Shown: positions 36,179-45,199, counted from the stretch's first letter. The stretch: DNA of 64,000 nucleotides from Actinomycetaceae bacterium (GCA_028724905.1 JAQYTG010000005.1:124001-188000); one strand, 5' to 3'. Notes: a model not told the origin generated them from the sequence alone. Numbers and translations: made by a program.

Positions 36179-36601
36179 CTATTGAACTGTTGTTGGCATC
36201 GAACGCGGAAAAGCAAGACTACGACACCCCACCACTATTCCGTGACGGCGCACCTCTCGAGCTGGGAACACGAGATCATGACGAGTAGATGCGGAAGCAG
36301 AAATACGGGAGACAATAAAGAGCGTGCCCTGCTCAGGATCTGGCAAATTCAATAAACGCCCAGTATAAGATTCCACTCCACTGGGAATCTCGAGTTCTGA
36401 GCTATCATTCACTAATCTGATCACGCCCGATTCTTCTCGAATCTCAAGGTGACGAGGAGACCCCTGCGGAGGAAAACTCGCAAGCACCTCAAGTTCGCCC
36501 TGATCTGTGAGTTCAAGCCGAGCGCCCGGCTTCCCCGTTGCCTCCTGGAACACCACCACATCATGCCCAGTGAGGTTGACTATGTTCTTTATAGTGAGCA
36601 T
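36179..36601 (-). CDS. Small NLTxH-type protein heading the CRISPR operon
   Basis: 140 residues starting MLTIKNIVNLTGHDVVVF; ATG preferred to a TTG at 36,631. The opening NLTGHDVVVF, the LLNLPDPEQGTLFIVSRISA core and ARRHD-like STRHDLVFPAREVRRHG tail match a small protein family common in actinobacterial and phage genomes (NLTPHxI...GLPEPxxGTxYIVSxLV...RxDLVxP), which I know only as uncharacterised. The match is from memory. Copies are usually ~90-100 residues; here the middle is longer. It ends 10 bp before the RAMP gene, so it is probably the first gene of the operon. Role in CRISPR biology unknown. Confidence 0.6.
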   Translation of the reverse strand: MLTIKNIVNLTGHDVVVFQEATGKPGARLELTDQGELEVLASFPPQGSPRHLEIREESGVIRLVNDSSELEIPSGVESYTGRLLNLPDPEQGTLFIVSRISASASTRHDLVFPAREVRRHGIVVGCRSLAFPRSMPTTVQ

Positions 36602-36835
36602 ATAATCACGCTGCCTTGCACTAGCCTGCAACCCCTTAGTGACAAATTATTAATTATTTATCCGGTCATAATACTTACACACAATAGATAAAAATGTTGC
36701 AAATTTCACATGATGGTCTGCTTTCTAGATAGAATTTAAATATGTATCTCGCGAAACGACGAGGTCACTCTCTTGAAACTAAAATCAAATAACTTTATAT
36801 ATAAATAAGCCATCTTCTGCGAGCTAGGAGAGAAA

Positions 36836-38362
36836 ATGACCAATAAAGCTGCAGACTTAAACCGCGACGCGAAAAACTATAAAAAACGCATTACTCGCAA
36901 CTCGGCGATGTTTGGTCTTTTCACAGCAGCAATAGCCGCTTTTTCATCTGAAGCCATAGCCGTACTCCCCAACGTTTTCCCAGATTTTAAAATAACGAAT
37001 ACCCTTTGGTTTTTCATACTTGTTACCTGCGCTCTTTGTTCGTTTGGTTTTGCATTTTTTGTAAAAACGAAGGAACGCAAAAATTCAACTAATATGCGCA
37101 TGATTGGCACCGGTTATTATCTACGATTGCTCTCTAGCTCTATGAAAGATCTAAACTGGGAAAGGGTGCAGCACATAGAAAATTCTTTCATGGAGACAAA
37201 GGTAATCACTCAAAAGTTTTCCGGCGAACGATACTACACAGAGGAAAATAAAGGGGGACTCCCCCTAAAGGTTTACGATCTGTGCGATACCGTGGATTCC
37301 ATGGCTCTTGAACTCGAGCGCTCCATGAACGAAGATCAGGCAAATACCAATTTCAGTCTGATTCCCAATATGTTATTCCCTATTGGTTTAGGATTGGCCA
37401 CGCAAACTTTCTTTTTCCCAGAAAAAACTACTTTTTACGAGATTGAAAGGAGGAAGAGGAATCAGAAGAATAGCGCTCAGCAGGAAACCGATCCTGCCGC
37501 CAACTCGAAGCCATCGGCAGATAATAAGCCTCCTACTGAGGGAGATCCAGCGGCACCTGACGTCACTAATGCCAACTCGAAGCCATCGGTAGATAATAAG
37601 CCTCCTACTGAGGGAGATCCAGCGGCACCTGACGTCACTAATGCCAACTCAAAGCCATCAGCAGATAATAAGCCTCCTACTGAGGGAGATCCAGCGGCAC
37701 CTGACGTCACTAATGCCAACTCAAAGCCATCAGCAGATACTAGTTCTTCCGCATTGCCGGAGAAAAGCAGTTTCATTTTTACTGAAAGCGAATGGCATTT
37801 TCTCTTTTCAAGCGAAAAAAATATTGATCTAAGCGATTCGGCAGCCTACAGCGTTATTACAGTAGAAGATGAGCCTAAGAGCAGTGCTGAAGAAATCGAT
37901 GCGGTTTTCATCCTCTTAGATAACACCGGAAAGCTGACGGGAAATAACTATATTCACCCAGCAAACGTACTTTTTCGTACTGTGAAAAACAAGGGAGTAA
38001 GCCCATTCCAGATCACCGGCAAAGAAGATAGCGAAAAAGCCACACGCTTCATTCTCGAATACTCTCGTCTGCTTTGGACAACTCGCCAGCAGTATGCAGA
38101 CAAGCCAATACTTCTCGCTGGCGCTATGCCGAAAACTATGCAGTTGGCCCTAGGGTGGTGCCTAACCGAGCAATACGGGGCACCAGCGACTGACGATTAC
38201 AACAGAGATATTTGGGCAAACTTAATAACTCTAGGATGGTCGGAGACTGCCAAAGACAAATGCCGCCCACCAGATCTCGCTTATCGCATTAATGAATCAC
38301 AACCTTCGGTTGAATCTACATATAAATGGCTGCAGATACTAAATGGCGAAATATCTGAGTAG
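36836..38362 (+). CDS. Two-helix membrane protein with repeat linker and possible SAVED-like sensor domain
   Basis: 508 residues, RBS AGGAGAG before the ATG. Two transmembrane helices (about 24-47 and 55-76) lead into a cytoplasmic part. Residues 223-~301 are a hydrophilic linker with three 24-residue repeats (NSKPSADNKPPTEGDPAAPD-type) plus a partial fourth. The C-terminal ~200 residues form a compact domain: AVFILLDNTGKLTG, later ILLAGAMPKTMQLALGWCLTEQYG and DIWANLITLGW. This resembles the last part of SAVED domains (LAAPAxxAxALGxxLN...Y), which bind cyclic nucleotides; the likeness is pattern-based and unconfirmed. It is divergent from the cas operon. A membrane effector triggered by Cas10 products is the working idea. 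Confidence 0.5.
   Translation: MTNKAADLNRDAKNYKKRITRNSAMFGLFTAAIAAFSSEAIAVLPNVFPDFKITNTLWFFILVTCALCSFGFAFFVKTKERKNSTNMRMIGTGYYLRLLSSSMKDLNWERVQHIENSFMETKVITQKFSGERYYTEENKGGLPLKVYDLCDTVDSMALELERSMNEDQANTNFSLIPNMLFPIGLGLATQTFFFPEKTTFYEIERRKRNQKNSAQQETDPAANSKPSADNKPPTEGDPAAPDVTNANSKPSVDNKPPTEGDPAAPDVTNANSKPSADNKPPTEGDPAAPDVTNANSKPSADTSSSALPEKSSFIFTESEWHFLFSSEKNIDLSDSAAYSVITVEDEPKSSAEEIDAVFILLDNTGKLTGNNYIHPANVLFRTVKNKGVSPFQITGKEDSEKATRFILEYSRLLWTTRQQYADKPILLAGAMPKTMQLALGWCLTEQYGAPATDDYNRDIWANLITLGWSETAKDKCRPPDLAYRINESQPSVESTYKWLQILNGEISE
37502..37738 (+). repeat. 72-bp in-frame tandem repeat, three copies plus a partial fourth
   Basis: Units start at 37,502, 37,574 and 37,646, with a truncated copy from 37,718. 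Differences are few and mostly silent (TCGAAGCCATCGG versus TCAAAGCCATCAG), one Ala/Val. Near identity points to recent expansion, probably copy-number-variable between strains; each change keeps the frame. Confidence 0.9.
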
Positions 38363-38376
38363 GGCACGCCAACTGC

Positions 38377-39294
38377 CTACATAGTGAGGTTTGGCAGAAG
38401 TTCTTTCACAAAAACAGAACGTATTGTGGATGGAAAATCTTTCAAGTTCACAGCATTTATTCCATACTCTTTTTGAATCGAGTGAATTTGCTTGGCACTA
38501 GCTTCTGCCAAAACGACGAATGTACGGGACAGATCAAACTTATAGTCTTGTGAGATAGTTGCATATTTGCGTACGTAGCTGCCAATTTCGCCAGACTTAC
38601 ATTCAATCCAGTAAACCGCTTCGTTGATGAATACGAGCGTGTCTAATTCAAAGTTTGCCCCATCAGGAAACCGAACTGCCACATTTGTAAAAATTTCATA
38701 ACTAGCTTTATCTGCGTTGCTAAATTCCCTGAAAACCCTTTCAATACACAGTTTTACATAGCGTTCCATCCAATGACCACTGAGCAGCGATTGAACGATC
38801 CCAATCGTTGAGGGACGAACCTTTATTGTGTTGATAGGTGAGCGACGATAGACGTACTCTTGCAACATTGAATTCTCGTAAAGGAAATTACAGAATTTTG
38901 TTTGCACCGTAATAGTACGTTGCCTTACCCCTTTTAAGGAGATGGTAAATGCTTTGCCTCTTGATTGGTTGGCTTTTATAGCATCAAGAATTGGGCGTAC
39001 CGCATCATAATACTTGCCGATCATTTCCGAAACACGATCAAATAGCAGATCGTATCTGTTTTTCTCTGGAAGCTTCGTCAATATCATTTGCCGTTCAGCT
39101 AGAAAAGAGTCGAGCACCTCTACATCTTGCACACTGTGCTCATCTAATTCTTGCAGCCAATCATTTGCGGCCAGCAACTCGGGGAAATCGTCGAACTCCT
39201 CTTCTTCATGCAATTCTTCAAGCCGATCATTCAGTTCTTCTAAGGCGGCCGCAATACGTTCTAAAGATTGCGTAATTCCTGATTCTTTTTCCAC
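38377..39294 (-). CDS. Coiled-coil protein with PD-(D/E)XK nuclease domain (Card1/Can-like, no CARF seen)
   Basis: 305 residues from GTG 39,294 (AGGGG five bases upstream); longer in-frame readings add an unlikely prefix. The N-terminus (1-50) is a strongly charged coiled coil (AAALEELNDRLEELHEEEEF). A middle all-alpha segment follows. Residues ~170-290 show the nuclease signature: GHWMERYVKL (Glu177), FELDTLVFINEAVYWIECKSG (Asp218; Glu231-x-Lys233), then beta-strand DLSRTFVVLAEAS. This order matches the nuclease half of the cyclic-oligoadenylate-activated enzymes Card1/Can2 and other DUF1887-type proteins. No CARF domain is recognisable; the middle segment could hold a different sensor. It converges with the membrane-protein gene (14 bp apart). 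Confidence 0.65.
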   Translation of the reverse strand: MEKESGITQSLERIAAALEELNDRLEELHEEEEFDDFPELLAANDWLQELDEHSVQDVEVLDSFLAERQMILTKLPEKNRYDLLFDRVSEMIGKYYDAVRPILDAIKANQSRGKAFTISLKGVRQRTITVQTKFCNFLYENSMLQEYVYRRSPINTIKVRPSTIGIVQSLLSGHWMERYVKLCIERVFREFSNADKASYEIFTNVAVRFPDGANFELDTLVFINEAVYWIECKSGEIGSYVRKYATISQDYKFDLSRTFVVLAEASAKQIHSIQKEYGINAVNLKDFPSTIRSVFVKELLPNLTM

Positions 39295-39554
39295 CGATAC
39301 CCCTAAATGAAATTTTCGCCAAGCGCCTAGTTTATTAGCACCCAACTTCGTTAAACACAACTTCTACCGAAACGCGATCAAGACAACTAACGCTAAACTT
39401 CAAATAATCTTTCAGCTAAAAGAATTATAACAATCTAAAGTGCCTCTACAATGATAGTGCTTGAATAATATAGGTCTGCTAGCGCGAATAATTATTCGTG
39501 CGGAACTAACGAAAATATAAAATCGGGTAAAAATTATTGAAAACGGAGCTAACT

Positions 39555-40448
39555 ATGGCGGAACGTATTTCAACACCTCACGGACATTTTATTGAAGTGC
39601 GTCGCATTCCTATTGATTCAATAGCGTTACGCCCTTGTGCCAGTTCGAAGGAAACCCGCGATCATTCAATCGCGCGATTGGAACCAGCTGGCGACCATTA
39701 ATGATTGGATTGCAACGAACATTGTCTATGACGATTCACGAGTGCATTCTTTGCTACAACATGGAGCCCAGGATCCACCCACAACAATCAAGAAGAAAAA
39801 GGCATTTGCATGGATTTCGCAGCCTTATTCGAGGCTGCTGCACGAGAAAAGGGTTACACTGTACGATCAATCATAAGCACAGAGCTAAACCACGCATGGA
39901 ATGAGGTGAAGTTATCTGGAAAATGGTGGATTGTCGATACAGCGTGGAATACTCCAGGAGAGCATTCCAAAAAGGAATCATTACGATTCGACGAAGATAT
40001 TCTTCACCGTTTTTTCCTAACTTCGATATCGGAAGAGCGCATTGCAGAAGAATACGGTGCACTTAGTAAGCCACACGCGTGTTCTGATGCGAAAGTAGTT
40101 GACTATGAGAAATCTCTTTTAGCCCAACGATATTTTGACACAACAAAGCCGTTGATCAAGAAAGTAAATTCAAAGATTCGGCAGTACAACAGAATGGCAA
40201 AAAAGCAAAGTACACAAAAATCTAAACTGAAAGCCACTCTTTCAGAGTACAACGTGGAAAAAAATTATGACAGGCTTGTTAGACTTCGGAAACAGGCCGA
40301 TTCATTAACGAAAGATATACGCACACGCCATGTCGCGTTGACGAGAATGGGAAATGAAATCGACCAACTTGAGTCCACAATTCGCTCGTACGAAGCAGAA
40401 ATAAAGCGACTCGAGCGAAACTATCCACTCGCTGTTCACTTCAAATAG
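39555..40448 (+). pseudogene. Transglutaminase-like protein, broken by at least two frameshifts
   Basis: Translation begins at ATG 39,555 with GGAG upstream and stops after ~49 codons. A second frame continues with DWNQLATINDWIATNIVYDD, the segment preceding the catalytic Cys in transglutaminase-core proteins. Near 39,810 it shifts again to DFAALFEAAAREKGYTVRS and ELNHAWNEVKLSGKWWIVDT, with the conserved His and Asp. The Cys expected just before the second shift is lost. The C-terminal ~100 residues are coiled coil (KKQSTQKSKLKATLSEYNVE and following). The fragment from 39,810 may still be translated, but the enzyme should be inactive. Such domains are often found in secreted or microcin-processing proteins. 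Confidence 0.7.
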
Positions 40449-41119
40449 GCACAGATAACCGCGCTAGCGTTGTGAGGGAAGGTAGACCCACCGGTAAAGG
40501 GTTTCACTGCAGGCACGCATTCTTGTATTGTCGGGACAGTCGATGTGGAGGCGGCCTGAGACTGCTTGTAGGATCCAGCCTTCGCAGAGTTTATTGATGA
40601 TATATGTGATCAGTGGGTCGTGGTTATCACATAGGGCTGGTGGGAACGGGCTTGCCGTTGTACTGCTTTACAGTCTGCTGTGACAGCCACATAGCGGAGC
40701 GGGCTCCGGTAGCCGGTTTTTAATCGTCCCCAGGGTGTGATCCGATAGTTGGCTTGATCCTCGCTGGGTTTATACAAGCCACGCTTGATCTCGTGGCTGA
40801 TCGCGGATCGGTGAACACTTCATACGCGTGCGATCTGGGCGAGGCTTTCACCACGCTCAAGACGCTTTTCAATCTCGGTACAATCCTCAAGCGTCACTGA
40901 TGATAAGACGTACCCATAAGAGTACAACTGTCTTTCCCGACTGTAGTCCTCACACCCACAACCACAAAAGACATCGCACCCCAAAATAGAACCCCTAGTC
41001 CTAAATTTATCGCGGCTAGTTTGCTAAGATTCAATAGATCTTGCAGTTTGTGCAATGGTGCAGCTGGATAGTGGCCTAGTGAGGACTGCTTGGACATAAT
41101 TCAAAATTCGGGGAGAGAT
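40449..41119. other. Intergenic region with IS30 remnant and GH20 gene upstream region
   Basis: Left two thirds is the IS30 remnant listed separately. The remaining ~200 bp (40,910-41,119) contains the promoter for the hexosaminidase; TTGCTAAGATTC / AATAGATCTTG at 41,022-41,045 includes possible -35/-10 elements. No further gene. Confidence 0.4.
40465..40905 (-). mobile_element. IS30-family transposase remnant
   Basis: Read on the minus strand: SVTLEDCTEIEKRLERGESL then AQIARV, a stop codon, SVHRSAISHEIKRGLYKPS (the IS30 helix-turn-helix), ... NYRITPWGRLKTGYRSPLRY, and later CEGWILQAVSGRLHIDCPDN and SETLYRWVYL. These are consecutive N-terminal blocks of IS30 transposases, with a stop codon and frame break. 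The catalytic DDE part is absent. Confidence 0.7.
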
Positions 41120-44100
41120 ATGAAATTTAGGAGATTCGCTGCTTTCACTAGTGTGGCAGCATTGGCTTTTGCTGCTCTCACTCCGGCAGCGTTAGCCAAT
41201 GATTCCGCAGCAGGCGGAGGCTGGGACGGTGCGGCTGCGCAGATAGAGTTGCCCAGCACCGTGCCCAGCTTTGATGGTTTTACGGAAAGCGCGGGCACGT
41301 GGACGTTAGCTCCTGGGGCTCGGATCGTCACAGATACTGCCGAGGCACATCGTGCTGAGATGCTTTCCACTGAGCTCACCGCTTATCTGGGGCAGAGCGT
41401 TCCCGCAGTTTCGGGTGTAGCTGCCACTGATAAAGATGTGCGTTTAGTGCTTGACGGCGAGCGCACTGATTTGGGTGACGAAGGCTTTGAGATGCGCATC
41501 GGCGAAGATGGCTTGGCGATCACGGCTGCTAAAGATGCCGGCATCTTCTATGGCACGCGCACGCTCAGCCAGCTTTTGCGTCAAGAAAGCCGCGGCGATC
41601 AGCAGCTTGTGCTGCCTGGCGGCAGCGGGAAGTCTGTGCCAAAATACAGCGAACGTGGCGTGATTTTGTGCGCTTGCCAGATCAACATCTCTCCAGAATG
41701 GGTGGATCGCTTCCTCGATGATATCGCCGATCTGGGCATCAACCAGGTGCTCATGGAGATGAAAGTAAAGAGCGATACTCATCCAGACACAAACACGTGG
41801 AGTTACTACACCAAAGCAGACGTAGAGAAGTTTGTGCAGAAGGCCGATAACTACAATATCGACGTGATCCCAGAGATCAACTCGCCTGGGCACATGAATA
41901 TCTGGCTGGAAAACTCTCCGCAATATCAGCTCGTGAATAGCGCTGGTCAATATCAACCAGATCGTCTCGATATTTCTATGCCAGAGGCTCGCCAGCTGTA
42001 TAAGGATTTGATTGACGAATATGACGGCGTATTTACCACCGACTATTGGCACATGGGCGCTGACGAATACATGATCGGCAGCGCTTACGCCAGCTATCCA
42101 CAGCTTGCTCGCTATGCTCAAGACACTTTTGGCCCTTCAGCCACAGCTAACGATGCTTTCAATGCTTTTATCAATGAAGTGTATGAACACGTGAAAGCTA
42201 AGGGCAAGCAGCTTCGCGTATTTAATGATGGAGTGAAACGCAGCGCGCAGCAAAAGATCAACACTGATGTGGTAGTGGATTACTGGCTGAATCAGGCTGC
42301 CTACACCCCCCAGCAGTTCCTCGACGACGGCTATAAACTAATGAACACCAGCCAGTCACTTTACTGGAGCCGGCAGATGGCTTATGGTGTGAATCCGCAA
42401 AATCTTTATAACACCGGCTGGAATGTGGGCAAGTTTGATGGCGGGGTACAGATAGATAGAGAGCATCCGAATTTGCTCGGTGCGCGAGTCAGCCTCTGGC
42501 CAGATAATTCCTATATGACCGAAAATGAGGTGGAGCTGCAGACTGCCGATTCGATTGCTTTCTTAGCGCAAATGACGTGGAGCGCTTCTAATCCGTGGCC
42601 TCGCTGGGAAGGTACTGGCGGTATGAAATCCGCTATTGACGCCATTGGCAAACCCACGATCCGCACCAAAGTAGCCGGTGCTGACATAGCCCCTGGAGTT
42701 TATGCTTTCTCGGAGCTGACCCCAGTGGGGCAAGGGCCGTGGCAGATCACCCCCACCTATGATGGCTACTACCAGGTACGTGATACGGCCAGTGGGCAGT
42801 GTCTCACAATTGATCAGAACGCCACCAAACATTTGAGTGTGGTGACGGAAGTGGGAGCCCGAGCTGCGCTTGCTGAGTGCAAAAATATGAACGTGCAGTG
42901 GCCGAACCGCGGTAGCGATTCCCCTATGGCTCGCACCCACCAAAAGTGGCAGATTGTGCAGCGCGATTCCGATAAAGTCTCTATGCGCAATGCCATCACC
43001 AACCAGTATCTTGCTGTCGTCACCGGAAACGAGCGACACGTGGATATTCAAGGTGTGAGCGCGCCTGTAGTAGTCAATAATCCGGCTATGCTGGAACGCA
43101 CCGCTTCGGGTGAGGGCAACCGCGTGGCGGCGGGCACGCTAGCTCAACTGCCAGCAGATCTGGTGAGCGCAAACGGCGTGATTGCAGATAATGCTCTTTT
43201 CACCATGGCACGTGATATGGGTATGAGTGCAGATCCTGGCTCGGTGACGAATGTGGATCCTACTACTTGGAAAGACGTGACGGTGACGCTGTATGCTCCC
43301 TCGGATGCCGATCTTCCGGCTTCCACAGTGAGCGTCCAACTTTCAGAAGGTTGGCGAGCGCTTCCAGATACTGTCAGTATCCCAGAAATGCCGGCCGGAT
43401 CGACTGCTACGGCAGTATTCCGCGTGCAAAACACTACTGCTACCGAAGGTACGGCCGAGTTTAGGTGGACAGCTGGCGATGAGGAAGCTACGACGAGTGT
43501 GAGCTTGCAAGGCATCGTAGGGCCAAGGCTGTGCGGCGGCTTTACGGATATCACTGCTAGTTCTGAAGAACGTGGCGGCGAAGGCCCTGTGAGTGGATAC
43601 GTGACCGCAGCTTTCGATACGAATGCCGACGGCACGGCGAAGATGGATACGTTCTGGCATACCCGCTGGAATGGTGGTTTCGATCAGTTCCCATTCTGGG
43701 TGGTGTTTAACCCCACTGCGGCACTGGATGGAAACTACATGACCACGATTGAGTATGCACCGCGCCAAAATAAGGTGAACGGGCGTATCAAGAGCTACGA
43801 AATCTATCTCTCCTCCACAGCTAAAGCTGGCTCAGAAGACTGGGGCGAGGCGGTGCTCACTGGGGAGCTGGCAAATAGCACCGAGTGGCAAGCTATTAAA
43901 CTTCCTCCAAATACTCCCGGGCAGTACGTGAAGTTCCAGATCACGGACGTGTGGGATGAAGTGCCTGGGCGTGAAGATAGCTTCGCCGCTGCCGCTGGGT
44001 TCTGTGTAGCTTCTGCTGTGCCAGCGGCAGACTTGGAAGCGCCAGCGCAGCCGGAAAATCCAGTGGTGGCAGGGGAGGAATTCCATCCTGGCACTCCTGC

Positions 44101-44971
44101 CGGTGGAGATCCCGTAGTGCCGATCGCTCTGGATCTGCCAACTGCTGCTAGCGGCCACGTACTCTCAGAGATTGATCCGATTAATGTAAATATCACGGTG
44201 GATCCTGCTAAAGGCTATGTGCTCGGTTTTGCTCCAAATCTGCCTAAGGGCTTGCAATACGATGCAACGTCGGGGCAGATCGTGGGCACCCCTGAAGCGG
44301 AGTTTGATGGTGACGTGACCGTGACGCTCACGCAACGTGGGCAGACTAAGACGGCCACGATACGTCTGACGATCACGAAGCAAGAAGTCACTCCTGCTGC
44401 TAGCTCCAATGCGGATGCCGATGCTGACGATCCGGTGAGTTGCACGGTGAGCCCCTACGCTGAAGTCACGCCTATGGAGGGCGTGGAGTATGCCCTCACG
44501 ATCACGAATGCCGCTGGGGAGCAGCGCACAGCCACCCCAGATGAAAACGGGCGCGTGGATTATGGCTACGGCGAGACCATCACGATCACAGCTAGTGCGA
44601 AACCTGCCTATAAGTTCCCAGCGGGAGCAACAGATAAGTGGACTTGGACGGCTCCTACTAAAGAGTCGCTGAATTGCGATGCTGGTGGCGGTGAGACGGA
44701 TAAGCCAGGTGAGTCGGGTGAGGGTACAGTGACGCCACCGCCAGGTGAAGACGAGAAGCCACAGGGTGACGGCGGTAGCACTGACGGCGGTAGCACTGTG
44801 GTTCCTGAGGTTCCGGTTGTGCCTCATCCTGCAGGAGAGCCTAGCTCTGCTGAGCCGAATATATCGAGAATGCCGGATACCGGCTCACATACAGTAGCGG
44901 CGATTGCTCTGATGCTGGCACTATTGGGTGCGGGATCGGCCTCGCTAGTGGTGAGCCGTCGTCGCAGCTGA
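41120..44971 (+). CDS. Cell-wall-anchored beta-N-acetylhexosaminidase (GH20), multidomain
   Basis: 1,283 residues from ATG 41,120 (GGGGAGAG RBS). Signal peptide to about residue 28, then a GH20 N-terminal domain and the TIM barrel with catalytic pair Asp315-Glu316 in HMGADEYMIG. Further domains, in order: a ricin/beta-trefoil-like segment (DTASGQCLTIDQN, ~540-640), a NEW3-like Ig domain, a discoidin/F5-8C-like domain (~785-940), an Ig He_PIG-like domain (PKGLQYDATSGQIVGTPEA) and a SpaA-like stretch. A Gly/Pro/Glu linker ends in MPDTG, a hydrophobic helix and RRRS, a sortase signal. It should remove terminal GlcNAc/GalNAc from host glycans at the surface. Confidence 0.93.
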   Translation: MKFRRFAAFTSVAALAFAALTPAALANDSAAGGGWDGAAAQIELPSTVPSFDGFTESAGTWTLAPGARIVTDTAEAHRAEMLSTELTAYLGQSVPAVSGVAATDKDVRLVLDGERTDLGDEGFEMRIGEDGLAITAAKDAGIFYGTRTLSQLLRQESRGDQQLVLPGGSGKSVPKYSERGVILCACQINISPEWVDRFLDDIADLGINQVLMEMKVKSDTHPDTNTWSYYTKADVEKFVQKADNYNIDVIPEINSPGHMNIWLENSPQYQLVNSAGQYQPDRLDISMPEARQLYKDLIDEYDGVFTTDYWHMGADEYMIGSAYASYPQLARYAQDTFGPSATANDAFNAFINEVYEHVKAKGKQLRVFNDGVKRSAQQKINTDVVVDYWLNQAAYTPQQFLDDGYKLMNTSQSLYWSRQMAYGVNPQNLYNTGWNVGKFDGGVQIDREHPNLLGARVSLWPDNSYMTENEVELQTADSIAFLAQMTWSASNPWPRWEGTGGMKSAIDAIGKPTIRTKVAGADIAPGVYAFSELTPVGQGPWQITPTYDGYYQVRDTASGQCLTIDQNATKHLSVVTEVGARAALAECKNMNVQWPNRGSDSPMARTHQKWQIVQRDSDKVSMRNAITNQYLAVVTGNERHVDIQGVSAPVVVNNPAMLERTASGEGNRVAAGTLAQLPADLVSANGVIADNALFTMARDMGMSADPGSVTNVDPTTWKDVTVTLYAPSDADLPASTVSVQLSEGWRALPDTVSIPEMPAGSTATAVFRVQNTTATEGTAEFRWTAGDEEATTSVSLQGIVGPRLCGGFTDITASSEERGGEGPVSGYVTAAFDTNADGTAKMDTFWHTRWNGGFDQFPFWVVFNPTAALDGNYMTTIEYAPRQNKVNGRIKSYEIYLSSTAKAGSEDWGEAVLTGELANSTEWQAIKLPPNTPGQYVKFQITDVWDEVPGREDSFAAAAGFCVASAVPAADLEAPAQPENPVVAGEEFHPGTPAGGDPVVPIALDLPTAASGHVLSEIDPINVNITVDPAKGYVLGFAPNLPKGLQYDATSGQIVGTPEAEFDGDVTVTLTQRGQTKTATIRLTITKQEVTPAASSNADADADDPVSCTVSPYAEVTPMEGVEYALTITNAAGEQRTATPDENGRVDYGYGETITITASAKPAYKFPAGATDKWTWTAPTKESLNCDAGGGETDKPGESGEGTVTPPPGEDEKPQGDGGSTDGGSTVVPEVPVVPHPAGEPSSAEPNISRMPDTGSHTVAAIALMLALLGAGSASLVVSRRRS

Positions 44972-45037
44972 CGGATTGCAGCTGACGGCAGTGTTCGGAC
45001 GACGCGCATGATCGCGTAGTTCGCGTATGAAGATGCT

Positions 45038-45078
45038 TGAAGCGGGTGGAAACTCATATCGGTGTTTCCACCCGCTTC
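45038..45078. terminator. Perfect 16-bp hairpin after the hexosaminidase gene
   Basis: TGAAGCGGGTGGAAAC and its exact complement with a 9-nt loop, 67 bp past the stop codon. No U-tract; build is like that of the hairpins at 20,307 and 63,596. Confidence 0.7.
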
Positions 45079-45199
45079 AGTATGCGTGGGCTGTTTTCGG
45101 TGTGCGTGGACTGCTCTTCGGTATGTGCGAACCGCTTGGGAGGTGATTGAATTTCGGCTTTTCGGCGTATTTTCTTTTATTGGGTGTTAGTATCCACTT

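Noticed and set aside
19300..41000. Attachment-site repeat of tRNA-Thr at the far end of the accessory region
   Set aside because: No repeat of the tRNA 3' end was seen; island status rests only on gene content.
44165..44827. 220-codon minus-strand frame inside the hexosaminidase gene
   Set aside because: Shadow of a strongly supported gene; composition Arg/His/Leu-rich and no homology pattern.
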